Below, piece after piece: positions 9,950 to 18,767 of a stretch of DNA of 64,000 nucleotides. The stretch comes from Bin5 sp965200615 (GTDB lineage Bacteria > Chloroflexota > Anaerolineae > Caldilineales > Caldilineaceae), in the NCBI GenBank assembly GCA_965200615.1, contig OZ241377.1, positions 3,410,001 to 3,474,000 on the forward strand, given 5' to 3'. Position 1 is the first letter of the stretch. Each line of letters starts with the position of its first letter. The notes under the pieces were generated by a model that saw nothing but the letters and a program-made list of their open reading frames with translations, was not told where the DNA came from and did not search any database. A program made the translations under genes and the position numbers.

Positions 9950-10962
9950 TGCGACTGCTGCAATACGTCGGCAAGCGTCTGCTCCAACTGATCCCGGTAC
10001 TCTTAGGGGTCTCTGTTATTATTTTCACCATCTCCCATGTCCTTCCCGGCAATCCGGTCTACCTGTTTGTCGGGATCGACACAACGCCGGAAGAGATTGA
10101 GGCGATCACCAAGCGCCTGGGGCTTGACAAACCCTTGCATGAGCAGTACTTCATCTGGCTGGGAAACGTGCTGCGCGGGGATCTTGGCGACTCCTGGTTC
10201 ACCTCCGAGTCCGTTGCCCAGGACCTGATTCGGAGGTTCCCCGCCACCTTCGAAATGACAACCGCTGCCCTGCTGCTTGCCATCGCGCTCGGAGTTCCAC
10301 TCGGCGTCCTGTCGGCAGTCTACAGAAACAGCTGGATCGACAACATCAGCCGCGGCATTACCCTTCTGGGCGTGTCCGTGCCTTCCTTCTGGTTGGGGCT
10401 CCTGCTGATCTACGTCCTCTTCTTCCTGTTGCGCATCTTCCCGCCGCCAAGCGGCCGCATCGGTCTGCTCGTCTCGCCGCCGGATCGAATCACCGGCCTC
10501 TACCTGGTCGATAGCCTGGTCACTGGCAACTGGAAGGCATTCAGTTCGAGCGCACAACACCTGGCCTTGCCTGTCATAACCCAGGCCCTGGTTACGCTCG
10601 CGCCCATCACCCGCCTGATGCGCTCGTCAATGTTGGAAGTGCTTGGGTCGGAGTATATCCAGGCAGCCCGCGCTAACGGCGTGCCCGATCGCCAGATCTA
10701 TTTTCGTGACGCTCTCCGCAATGCGCTCCTCGCTCCCCTGACTTTTGTCGCACTCGTTTACGGCAACCTGTTGGGCGGCAGCGTTGTGCTCGAGAGGATC
10801 TTCTCCTGGCCGGGAATAGGACGCTACGCGCTCGAATCTATCGTCGTCAAGGACTACAACGCCGTGCAGGGCTTTGTCCTGCTCGCCGCGGTACTATACG
10901 TCCTTGTGTTCCTGATCGTCGATATCCTCTACTTTGTCATCGATCCAAGAATAACCGCCTAG
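9949..10962 (+). CDS. Dpp/Opp-type ABC transporter permease (DppB-like)
   Basis: This 337-residue inner-membrane permease belongs to the peptide/nickel-type ABC family. An N-terminal membrane segment (residues about 10-30) is followed by the family motif VLPGNPVYLF and a periplasmic region. A binding-protein-dependent transport domain then occupies about 95-330, with the cytoplasmic EAA loop EYIQAARANGVP that docks on the ATPase. The ending IVDILYFVIDPRI is typical of DppB. It overlaps the preceding paralogue by one base and is followed by the DppC, DppD, DppF and binding-protein genes, forming a complete transporter. Confidence 0.92.
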   Translation: MRLLQYVGKRLLQLIPVLLGVSVIIFTISHVLPGNPVYLFVGIDTTPEEIEAITKRLGLDKPLHEQYFIWLGNVLRGDLGDSWFTSESVAQDLIRRFPATFEMTTAALLLAIALGVPLGVLSAVYRNSWIDNISRGITLLGVSVPSFWLGLLLIYVLFFLLRIFPPPSGRIGLLVSPPDRITGLYLVDSLVTGNWKAFSSSAQHLALPVITQALVTLAPITRLMRSSMLEVLGSEYIQAARANGVPDRQIYFRDALRNALLAPLTFVALVYGNLLGGSVVLERIFSWPGIGRYALESIVVKDYNAVQGFVLLAAVLYVLVFLIVDILYFVIDPRITA

Positions 10963-11056
10963 CCTCTCTGCCGTCCGTGCAGATGACCGGCTGCTATCCG
11001 AATGTCCGCAGTTGTTCACATTAGCGAGATTGAAAAGGAACACCGGGGACTGAGAA

Positions 11057-11950
11057 ATGAGTGCACAGGGAACACCCCTGCAACTGGGACTGGATACAGA
11101 ACTGCCTCCGGGCCTGCAGCGATTCCTCTACCAGCTGCGCCGCAACTGGTCGACGATGGTAGGCATCGCCATAATCCTGTTCTTCGTCCTGATCGCCATC
11201 TTCGCGCCGCTGCTGGCGACACACGACCCGGTTGTCACCAACTTGGAAGAGCAGTTCCAGCCCCCCAGCGCCAGGCACTTTTTCGGTACCGACGAGGTAG
11301 GATGGGACATCTACTCCCGCGTAATCTACGCGACGCGCGTTGACTTCTTTATCGCCATTGCTTCGGTACTCATGGCGATTGCGATCGGCGTCCCCCTCGG
11401 GGGGCTGACCGGCTACTTCAGCGGCCGTTTCGATGATATCCTGATGCGCATCCTCGACGCATTCCAGGCCTTCCCGCCGCTCATCCTGGCCATGGCCGTC
11501 GTCGCCGCGCTGGGCAGAAGCATCTGGCTCGTCATCGCCGTGATCGCGTTCATCAACTTCCCCTCCTACCTCCGCGTCGTCCGCGCCGAAATGAAGAGTA
11601 AGAAGGAAAGCTTCTATGCCGAGGCCGCGCGGTCGGTCGGCAATCCATCCCACCGGCTCATCTTTCGGCATCTCATTCCCAACTGTCTCGACCCCGTTCT
11701 TGCTCAGGCCCCCCTCAACGCAGGCTGGGCAATCCTGGTCGCCGCCAGCCTCAGCTTCATCGGCCTGGGCGTCCCCATCCCAACCCCTGAGTGGGGCTCG
11801 ATGATCAATGACGGCGTCGGAGGTATAGTCAGCGGCGAATGGTGGATCTCCTTCTTCCCGGGTCTGACCGCCATGCTCGCCGTTCTCGGTTTCAATCTGT
11901 TATCTGAAGGACTGAGGGATATCTTCGATCCCAAGCGCATGGAAATGTAA
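11057..11950 (+). CDS. Dpp/Opp-type ABC transporter permease (DppC-like)
   Basis: This 297-residue permease is the second membrane partner of the dipeptide-type importer. It has a cytoplasmic N-terminus, a first membrane helix at about 35-57, then HFFGTDEVGWDIYSRVIYATR, the signature region before the DppC transport domain. The EAA loop reads FYAEAARSVGN and the end is LLSEGLRDIFDPK. The start ATG 11057 lies after GGGGACTGAGAA. It sits 94 nt after the DppB-like gene and 3 nt before the ATPase gene, within one operon. Confidence 0.92.
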   Translation: MSAQGTPLQLGLDTELPPGLQRFLYQLRRNWSTMVGIAIILFFVLIAIFAPLLATHDPVVTNLEEQFQPPSARHFFGTDEVGWDIYSRVIYATRVDFFIAIASVLMAIAIGVPLGGLTGYFSGRFDDILMRILDAFQAFPPLILAMAVVAALGRSIWLVIAVIAFINFPSYLRVVRAEMKSKKESFYAEAARSVGNPSHRLIFRHLIPNCLDPVLAQAPLNAGWAILVAASLSFIGLGVPIPTPEWGSMINDGVGGIVSGEWWISFFPGLTAMLAVLGFNLLSEGLRDIFDPKRMEM

Positions 11951-11953
11951 GCG

Positions 11954-12982
11954 ATGATTGAAGTTCGGGACTCGGACACTCTTCTCGAAGTCAGAGGGCT
12001 GCATACCTACTTCTACACCTATGAAGGTGTGGTCAAGGCGGTCAACAGCGTGTCCTATAAGCTCAATCGAGGTGAAATCACCGGGCTGGTCGGAGAGAGT
12101 GGCTCCGGAAAATCCGTGACCGCACAGTCCATCATCCGCCTTGTAAAGGCGCCCGGCAGAATCGTCGAAGGCGAAGTCTGGCTGGATGGGCAGGATCTGA
12201 TGTCCTGCAGCGAAGCAGAAATGCAGACCATACGCGGCCGCAAAATCTCCATGATCTTCCAGGAACCACGCGCCGCCCTCAACCCCCTCTTCACAGTCGG
12301 CGACCAGATAAGCCGCGTCATCCAGCTGCGCGAAGGCTGCTCCCGCAGCGTTGCTGAGAACCACGCAGTTGAAATGATGAGGGCCGTCGAAATCGCTGAC
12401 CCCGACCGCCGCGCCGGCGCCTACCCCCATGAACTTTCCGGCGGCATGTGCCAGCGTGTCATGGTTGCCATGGCGCTCAGCGCCAACCCGCTCCTGCTGA
12501 TCGCAGACGAACCGACCACCGGCCTGGACGTGACTGTGCAGGCCCAGGTCCTCGATCTGATTCGCCTGCGCGTGAAATCGGCCGGATCCGCCTGCCTGTT
12601 CATCACCCACGACCTCGGCGTCGTCGCCGAACTGTGCGAACGTGTGATCGTCATGTACGCCGGGCGCGTCGTCGAACAGGGACCCGTAGCCGAGATTTTC
12701 TCGAATCCGCGCCACCCGTATACCCAAGGACTGATCGCATCCACCCTGCGCGTTGACATCGATAAGCCGATTTCCACGATTCCGGGCACCGTGCCGGATG
12801 CCGTTCATCTGCCCAGTGGATGTACATTTCATCCGCGCTGCCCCTTTGCCGAAGAGCTCTGTCAGCAGGAAGAGCCGCAGATGGTCGAAGCCGGGCGAGA
12901 CCATACAACGCGCTGCCACATCGTTTCAGGACGAATTGAACGCGAAATGCTCGAAGAAGCCTGGACGTTGGCGACCGCTTAA
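11954..12982 (+). CDS. Oligopeptide-type ABC transporter ATP-binding protein (DppD-like)
   Basis: This 342-residue ATPase has Walker A GESGSGKS (about 48-55), signature LSGGM, Walker B LLIADEPT and the switch His in FITHDLGVV. The C-terminal oligopeptide-type extension is present, including its Cys-containing segment CTFHPRCPFAEELC. It starts 3 nt after the DppC-like stop and is followed by the DppF-like partner. The two ATPases would form the heterodimer that powers the importer. Confidence 0.93.
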   Translation: MIEVRDSDTLLEVRGLHTYFYTYEGVVKAVNSVSYKLNRGEITGLVGESGSGKSVTAQSIIRLVKAPGRIVEGEVWLDGQDLMSCSEAEMQTIRGRKISMIFQEPRAALNPLFTVGDQISRVIQLREGCSRSVAENHAVEMMRAVEIADPDRRAGAYPHELSGGMCQRVMVAMALSANPLLLIADEPTTGLDVTVQAQVLDLIRLRVKSAGSACLFITHDLGVVAELCERVIVMYAGRVVEQGPVAEIFSNPRHPYTQGLIASTLRVDIDKPISTIPGTVPDAVHLPSGCTFHPRCPFAEELCQQEEPQMVEAGRDHTTRCHIVSGRIEREMLEEAWTLATA

Positions 12983-13046
12983 TCCGGCATCATTGGTTTG
13001 ATGCTATAGCTGGCCTGAATAGAAGTCCCTGACCCAAAGACCCGTA

Positions 13047-14075
13047 ATGACGAAAGCAAACGGCGAAGCCTTCGTACAGATCCGAAACCTACGCAAAGAT
13101 TTTCCGATTCGAGTCGGCATGTTTTCCCATGTCCGCCTGCGCGCTGTTGACGATATTTCGTTCGACATCCCCAAAGGCGCCACCATGGGATTGGTGGGCG
13201 AAAGCGGATGCGGCAAGACGACCGCCGGACGCTGCCTCCTGCGCTTGATCGAACCGACGTCCGGCGAAATCCGAATGGGAGAACATAACCTCACCGACCT
13301 CAAATCGGAGCAGGTTGCTCAAATGCGGGGTCGCATGCAGATGGTCTTTCAAGACCCTGGCGGATCGCTGACGCCCCGCATGACAATCGGCGCCATCCTG
13401 CGCGAGCCGCTCGATCTGCACACCAATCTGAACGCGCACGAAAAGGACCAGCGAGTCCGTCAGCTGCTTTCCCAGGTGGGCCTGCAGCCCGATCACCTCT
13501 CGCGTTACCCACATCAGTTCAGCGGCGGCCAGCAGCAGCGGATCGGCGTGGCCCGCGCCATCGCCACCCATCCCGATTTCATCGTTCTCGACGAACCGAC
13601 CTCCGCGCTCGATGTATCTGTTCGCGGCCAGATTCTGCGCCTGCTTACCCAGTTGCAGGAAGAGATGGGCCTGACCTATCTGTTCATCTCCCACGACCTG
13701 AGTGTCATCAAACATACCTGCAACCATGTCGCCGTCATGTACCTGGGACGCATCGTCGAAATAGGGAGCACAGAGGACATCTTTGGCTCACCTTCCCATC
13801 CCTACACTCAGGCCCTGCTTTCGGCAGTTCCGATTCCCGACCCAGCGCAACGCGGCAAGGAGCGCCTGAAACTGCCGGGGGAGGTACCCAGCCCAATCGA
13901 CCTGCCCCCAGGTTGCCGGCTCTATTCGCGTTGCCCATACCGGCGAGACGCCTGCTTGGAACCGGGGCCTCCGCTTCTGCAGGTCGGCGAGTCGCACAAA
14001 GCCGCCTGTATCCTCGTCGATGAGAATATCCGTCTTGGCGGAGGCAACGCCGCCGCCCTGTCACAGCTTGTCTAG
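13047..14075 (+). CDS. Oligopeptide-type ABC transporter ATP-binding protein (DppF-like)
   Basis: This 342-residue ATPase pairs with the upstream DppD-like protein. It shows Walker A GESGCGKT, signature FSGGQQQR, Walker B FIVLDEPT and FISHDLSVI with the switch His. The C-terminal oligopeptide-type segment is GCRLYSRCPYRRDAC. This and the preceding gene are the only oligopeptide-type ATPases in the window. Two other Dpp-like permease pairs further on have none, so these ATPases could be shared; that is inference. Confidence 0.93.
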   Translation: MTKANGEAFVQIRNLRKDFPIRVGMFSHVRLRAVDDISFDIPKGATMGLVGESGCGKTTAGRCLLRLIEPTSGEIRMGEHNLTDLKSEQVAQMRGRMQMVFQDPGGSLTPRMTIGAILREPLDLHTNLNAHEKDQRVRQLLSQVGLQPDHLSRYPHQFSGGQQQRIGVARAIATHPDFIVLDEPTSALDVSVRGQILRLLTQLQEEMGLTYLFISHDLSVIKHTCNHVAVMYLGRIVEIGSTEDIFGSPSHPYTQALLSAVPIPDPAQRGKERLKLPGEVPSPIDLPPGCRLYSRCPYRRDACLEPGPPLLQVGESHKAACILVDENIRLGGGNAAALSQLV

Positions 14076-14162
14076 GCGCATGATCGTGTATGGCCGAGGA
14101 ACCCGTCCTGTTTGACCTGGCGGCGAAGACCGACCGCTGCGCGAGCGCCGCCCGATAACAGC

Positions 14163-14184
14163 GTCCTGATCCAGCTGTCAGGAC
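14163..14184 (+). terminator. Hairpin upstream of the binding-protein gene
   Basis: Perfect 7-bp inverted repeat GTCCTGA (14163-14169) and TCAGGAC (14178-14184) with an 8-nt loop, followed by TTTACC. It lies between the ATPase gene and the substrate-binding protein gene. It could act as a partial terminator or protect an mRNA end. It is not a strong intrinsic terminator because the U-run is short. Confidence 0.35.
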
Positions 14185-14262
14185 TTTACCAAAATCCGAC
14201 AGACAAAGTGGATAGCGAGCTGGCGCTTCCTGAAGCACTCTTGCCGAAAGGAGTTTGCAGAC

Positions 14263-15993
14263 ATGCTGAGCAAAACGATGTCGCACCGTGTCTTGATGGT
14301 GACTGTTGTCAGCCTTCTTGTCGTGGCGCTGCTGGCTGCCTGTGCCCCCGCTGTTGGCCCCGAAGACTCGGCCGACACCGGCGAAGCCGCCGCGGATACA
14401 TCCGGGATGACAGGCCGCGAAGCCGCCATAGCTACTGCTTCCGAAGAAGATCGAACGCTCATCGTCGCCGTCAGCCAGGATCTCTCTACGCTCGACTGGG
14501 ACGCCTCCGGTGCCTTCCCGCGCATGACCGAGACGCAGGTCAATGTCCTCGGCAGTTGGGCGCAACCGGCCATCATCGAGCTTGAGGACGGTAGCATGGT
14601 CGGCGACGCCCTCAATTTCGAGCCGATGCTGGCCGATTCGATGGTGATCTCCATGGATGGCACACAATGGACCTTCAAACTGCCAGAGGGCATGAAGCAC
14701 TATCCTTCCGGCAACGAGATCACCGCCAATGATTACCTTTACTATAAGGACCGGCGCGGCAACATGCGCGTCCCGCCTTCCCTCGACCGCCTGGTGCGCC
14801 TGGCCACTAAAGAGGAGCCGCTCAAAGGCTTTGAGGTGATCGATGACTACACTTTCCGCTTCAATGCATCGGACTGGACGCCCATTCTGCGGCCCTTCAT
14901 GAGCTGCTGCCAGTTCGGCTACCTCATCGACAGCCAGGCCTACATGGATTCCGGCGAAGCCGACGGCGACAAGTGGGGTCAGGAGTACGCCAAGACCAAC
15001 ATGCCGAGCAGCGGTCCCTACTACATCCACGAACGCATCCCCAACGAGTCGATGGAGTTCCGTACCAACCCGAACTGGCAAGGCAAAGAGCCGTTCTTTA
15101 ACCGCATCATCTTCACCGTCGTGCCCGAGTCCGCCGACCGCGTACTGTTGCTCAAAGCTGGCGAAGTCGACATGGCCCAGGACCTCTCGGCCAAGGAGAT
15201 CAACGATCTTCGCAGCGACGCCAACGTCCAGGTAAAGCAGGTGCGTATCGGCGACATGATCGTCATGCCGATCAACCACAACTCCGAACCCTTCAACAAC
15301 AAACTCGTGCGTCAGGCCGTGGCCTACCTGATTCCCTACGACGACATCATTGAGAACGTATGGTACGACAGCGCCGAACGAAGCTACGGCCCTGTGCCCT
15401 CAATGGTTCCCGGCTTTGACCACAGCTACTGGCCCTACGACCTCCCCGAAGAGGAGGCAATTGCCAAGGCCAAGGAGCTCCTGGCCGAAGCCGGCTATGC
15501 CGACGGCCTCGAGTTCGACCTGAACATCGACCTCGGCACGCCTGAGCAGGCAAGCATGGCCAAGATCATTCAGAGCGCTCTGTCCAAGGCCGGCATCACC
15601 GTCAACATCAATCCAATGCCGCGCGCGGCCTATCAGGAAGGCAAGAACCAGGGTACCCATACTTCGGCCCTCGATACCCTCTTCCCCTGGGTCGCCGAAC
15701 CCGGCTACTTCATGGACATTCTGCTGGGCTGCGCCTCCTACGGGAATCGTTACAGCGGAATCTGCTTGGAAGAGGCGGATGACCTGATCCGGCAGGCCGG
15801 CACGACCGTAGACGAAGATGAGAGATTTGAGCTGTACAGCCAGGCCCAACGCCTCCACATCGACAACGCGTCCTGGATCTGGCTCGGCGCCCGCTACTTC
15901 AATCTGGCCATCGGTTCCGATATCGCCGGCTATGTCGCCTTCCCCGACACCCGCACGCGCTACTGGCACCTCTATCGCGATGATGCCAAGTAG
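14263..15993 (+). CDS. Peptide-type ABC transporter substrate-binding lipoprotein
   Basis: This 576-residue family 5 extracellular binding protein has an N-terminal signal of about 28 residues ending in the lipobox LLAAC, so it should be anchored to the membrane by a lipidated Cys. The family segments are visible: early RTLIVAVSQDLSTLDW, then the MLADSMVISMDGTQWTFKL region, and VRQAVAYLIPYDD. AAAGGAG at 14247-14253 precedes the ATG by 9 nt. It closes the Dpp operon that begins with the three NicX/M29-like paralogues. The ligand is unknown. The binding pocket cannot be read, and peptides, glycosides and aromatic acids are all carried by relatives. Confidence 0.9.
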   Translation: MLSKTMSHRVLMVTVVSLLVVALLAACAPAVGPEDSADTGEAAADTSGMTGREAAIATASEEDRTLIVAVSQDLSTLDWDASGAFPRMTETQVNVLGSWAQPAIIELEDGSMVGDALNFEPMLADSMVISMDGTQWTFKLPEGMKHYPSGNEITANDYLYYKDRRGNMRVPPSLDRLVRLATKEEPLKGFEVIDDYTFRFNASDWTPILRPFMSCCQFGYLIDSQAYMDSGEADGDKWGQEYAKTNMPSSGPYYIHERIPNESMEFRTNPNWQGKEPFFNRIIFTVVPESADRVLLLKAGEVDMAQDLSAKEINDLRSDANVQVKQVRIGDMIVMPINHNSEPFNNKLVRQAVAYLIPYDDIIENVWYDSAERSYGPVPSMVPGFDHSYWPYDLPEEEAIAKAKELLAEAGYADGLEFDLNIDLGTPEQASMAKIIQSALSKAGITVNINPMPRAAYQEGKNQGTHTSALDTLFPWVAEPGYFMDILLGCASYGNRYSGICLEEADDLIRQAGTTVDEDERFELYSQAQRLHIDNASWIWLGARYFNLAIGSDIAGYVAFPDTRTRYWHLYRDDAK

Positions 15994-16008
15994 CCTTCGG
16001 GCCAGGTA

Positions 16009-16061
16009 GCGGTCGTGCGCCGCCGTCCCGTTCTCCGGGCAACTGCGCGGGACACGACCGC
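16009..16061 (+). terminator. Two-tier hairpin after the binding-protein gene
   Basis: Outer stem GCGGTCGT (16009-16016) pairs with ACGACCGC (16054-16061). Inner stem GTCCCG (16025-16030) pairs with CGGGAC (16048-16053). The hairpin begins 15 nt after the stop of the binding protein at 15993. No U-run follows, so it may stabilise the 3' end of the transcript or work with Rho. Comparable hairpins follow the other two peptide-type binding-protein genes in the window. Confidence 0.5.
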
Positions 16062-16221
16062 CGCCTGAGCTAGCCTGCATCTTGGCAGGACGAAACGAAT
16101 ATATCGACAGTGCCGGGGACCTTATGTACAGGACTCGCCGCCCTGCGACGAAGTTGCCGGCGTCTCCGACACTGTCCTGTTCAGAGTTCAACGTGATGAC
16201 CGTCACAAGGCTGCCAGGTCC

Positions 16222-17559
16222 GTGGTTCCCACAAAACTGAGCCAGCGGTATATCTTCGACTTCTGGTATCCGCTGGCGCTCAGTTGGCTGATGATGAGCA
16301 TCGCCGACCCAGTTGTGAGTGCCGGAATCACCCGCCTGCCGCAGCCGGAGCTGGAACTGGCCGCATTCGGAGTGGCTCAACCGATCGCCATCCTCATGGA
16401 AAGCCCCATCATCTACATGCTGGGCACCGGGGTGGCCCTTGTTCACAACCGCGCCATGTACCAGCTGGTCTGGCGCTTCATGCTACACCTTTCGATCCTG
16501 ATGACCGTGGCCAGCGCACTCCTTTTCTTTTCACCGGCCTACCATGTAATGACCCGCACGCTCCTCGGCCTGACTGAGGATGTGGCGGCTGCCGCCCGTC
16601 CCGCCATGCAGCTTCTCCTGCTCTGGCCCGCCGCCATCGGTCTGCGCCGCTTCCTGCAGGGCGTCCTCATCAGGCATGGCTACACCCGCCATATCACCTG
16701 GGGAACGTTGTTCCGGCTCGCCACGCTTACCGTCACCATGGCCGTCGGCGTCTGGTTTGGCGGCCTCCCCGGCGCCGCGCTCGGCGGCCTGGCAATGGTC
16801 CTGAGCGTAATCATTGAGGCGGTCGTAATCGCCTGGTGGGCCCGGCCGATTGTGCGTACGCATATCTTTGGCAGAGTAGAGACTCCCGAACAGAGCCAGC
16901 CCGACATGACGTACGCCGGCATGTGGCGCTTTTACCTCCCCTTGGCCGCAACAGACGTCATGCGCGTCATCTCCCGTCCTCTCGTCGTCGCAGGCATAGC
17001 CCGCTCTGCCATGCCCGCCGCTTCTCTTGCCGCCTTTCCGGTCGCTTTTGGCCTGGGAATGTTCTTCTCCAGCCCCATGCGCGCCTCCCATGAGGTGGTC
17101 ATAGCGCTCCTCAGGGACGAACGTACCTACAAGGCGCTGCGGCGCTTCGTCGTAACTTCGGGCACCCTGCTGAGCCTCGCTATGGCGGCGCTCGTTTTCA
17201 CGCCTTTGGACCACTACTACTTCATCGTTCTCCTGGGTGTGCCGGCCGATATCAAGCCGCTGGCAGCGCTCGGCGCCCAATTCATAGTACCGATCACCTT
17301 CCTGATGGCATGGCAAAACCTCTATCGCGGCCGCCTCATGAAGCGCCATGATACCCGCTTCATTCAGATCGGCATGGCGGTCAATCTGGTCAGCATGTTG
17401 CTGGCGCTCACTATCGGCGTCTCTGTCGGCCTGGCTTCCGGCATCGTCGTCGGCGCCGCCTCCGTCATTCTTGCCCATACAGTGGAAGTTGTCGTTCTGA
17501 ACGCGGCCAGCCGGCCGCCTGACACCTTTTCCGACATTCAGGCTTCTACCGCTCATTGA
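16222..17559 (+). CDS. Polytopic membrane protein, MATE/ANKH-like (MOP superfamily fold)
   Basis: This 445-residue protein has about 12 hydrophobic segments and little soluble sequence. The opening FDFWYPLALSWLMMSIADPVVSAGITRLP, a polar patch in the first helix followed by a glycine-containing turn, and the two-halves arrangement resemble MATE-type and progressive-ankylosis-like transporters. I recognise no diagnostic catalytic residue, so the cargo is unknown. The start is GTG 16222, with a weak ribosome site. The downstream AstE/AspA-like gene is on the same strand 123 nt away, but a functional link is not shown. Confidence 0.55.
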   Translation: MVPTKLSQRYIFDFWYPLALSWLMMSIADPVVSAGITRLPQPELELAAFGVAQPIAILMESPIIYMLGTGVALVHNRAMYQLVWRFMLHLSILMTVASALLFFSPAYHVMTRTLLGLTEDVAAAARPAMQLLLLWPAAIGLRRFLQGVLIRHGYTRHITWGTLFRLATLTVTMAVGVWFGGLPGAALGGLAMVLSVIIEAVVIAWWARPIVRTHIFGRVETPEQSQPDMTYAGMWRFYLPLAATDVMRVISRPLVVAGIARSAMPAASLAAFPVAFGLGMFFSSPMRASHEVVIALLRDERTYKALRRFVVTSGTLLSLAMAALVFTPLDHYYFIVLLGVPADIKPLAALGAQFIVPITFLMAWQNLYRGRLMKRHDTRFIQIGMAVNLVSMLLALTIGVSVGLASGIVVGAASVILAHTVEVVVLNAASRPPDTFSDIQASTAH

Positions 17560-17682
17560 CATTTCGAGTACGAACCGCCCCAAACGCCGCGCCAAGACGT
17601 GCCCGGCGAAACCTGCCCGCAGACCGCACCGCTTGCTCAGGACAGTTTTCGGTGCGCAACTGACCAACAAGGAGCGTTTCAA

Positions 17683-18684
17683 ATGGCAAACTTCGAACTC
17701 GCAGGCCTGAGCGCCGCGCCAGGTGAAGTCGTAAAGGGCCACCTCGGCCACGTCACACTCGCCGACGGCAACAAAGTTGGTGTGCCGGTTGTCATCGTCA
17801 ATGGCGTTGAAGACGGCCCCACACTGGTCGTTACCGCCTCCATTCATGGCACCGAAATCAACGGCACCGGCGCCCTCCTCAAAACAGTGCGGGCGACCGA
17901 CCCCCAACAGCTGAAAGGACGTCTCGTTGCCATAACCGTCGGCAACCCCTTCGCCTTCCAGGTCGGCTCCTACTTCTCTCCCGTCATCGCGCCCACAGGC
18001 GACGGCATCAACATGTCCTCCGCTCCTATGTGGCCGGCCGATTCCGGCGGCACAGTCACCCTTCGCCTGGCCGGCGTGATCGGCGAAGCGCTCAAAGTAG
18101 CCACCCACTCCATCGACGTTCACTCCAATCCACCCGACGCCATCCCCTTCACCCTCATTCGCCGCGACGCCTGTGAGAACGAAACCGTACTGGCGGAGAT
18201 GGAAAAGATGGCGGAGGCCTGGGGTTTCACAGTCATCGATTCGCCCGGCCGCTCCGCAACCGGTGTCGTCGGCAGCTCCCTGGCACATGGCATCCCTTCC
18301 ATGACACCCGAGCTGATCGCCGATTTCTTCCTCTGGGAGGACAACACGAACTCCGGCCAGATCGGGATCACCAACGTCATGAAAGCCATCGGCATGCTTG
18401 AGGGCGACATCGTTCCACAGGCGACGCCGCCGATGCAAGGCGACTTCTACATGGCCGACCGCCTCACCTCGCACAAAGGCGGCCTGATGTGGATCAAACA
18501 CCCCCCCGGCGCCTTCCTGCGCGAGGGCGACGTTGCCGTAGACATGATGGACGTCTGGGGCGATCTCATCGAGGAAGTCAAAATGCCCTACGATGGCTAC
18601 TGCTGGTCCTTCACAGGTGGAGTCGGTTACACTCAGGTCGTGCCCGAAGGCACCCAGATCGCTTTCACCTTCCGCGAGCGCTGA
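17683..18684 (+). CDS. Succinylglutamate desuccinylase/aspartoacylase-family zinc hydrolase
   Basis: This 333-residue protein belongs to the AstE/AspA branch of M14-like zinc hydrolases, which cleave N-acyl groups from amino acids or related amides. Zinc ligands are visible as H55 and E58 (SIHGTEINGTG) and H147 (IDVHSNP), in the expected order. A GNPFAFQVGSY segment supplies the usual Asn/Arg-type substrate region. The frame is open upstream to 17599, but AAGGAG at 17669-17674 lies 8 nt before ATG 17683, which fixes the start. The racemase-like and M20 peptidase genes nearby suggest a role in amide or N-acyl amino acid breakdown. Confidence 0.83.
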   Translation: MANFELAGLSAAPGEVVKGHLGHVTLADGNKVGVPVVIVNGVEDGPTLVVTASIHGTEINGTGALLKTVRATDPQQLKGRLVAITVGNPFAFQVGSYFSPVIAPTGDGINMSSAPMWPADSGGTVTLRLAGVIGEALKVATHSIDVHSNPPDAIPFTLIRRDACENETVLAEMEKMAEAWGFTVIDSPGRSATGVVGSSLAHGIPSMTPELIADFFLWEDNTNSGQIGITNVMKAIGMLEGDIVPQATPPMQGDFYMADRLTSHKGGLMWIKHPPGAFLREGDVAVDMMDVWGDLIEEVKMPYDGYCWSFTGGVGYTQVVPEGTQIAFTFRER

Positions 18685-18767
18685 CGCTGACTGGTTCGTA
18701 CTGCACGGCAAGCTGGTCTCGTGGTTTCTTTGTTAGGGCGGGCCTGCGTCAAATAGGATAGCGAAAA

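Noticed and set aside
13735..15279. 514-codon minus-strand open frame
   Set aside because: It overlaps the DppF-like ATPase and the binding protein on the opposite strand, which have strong motifs.
16531..18711. 726-codon minus-strand open frame
   Set aside because: It lies antisense to two well-supported genes and its composition is that of a shadow.
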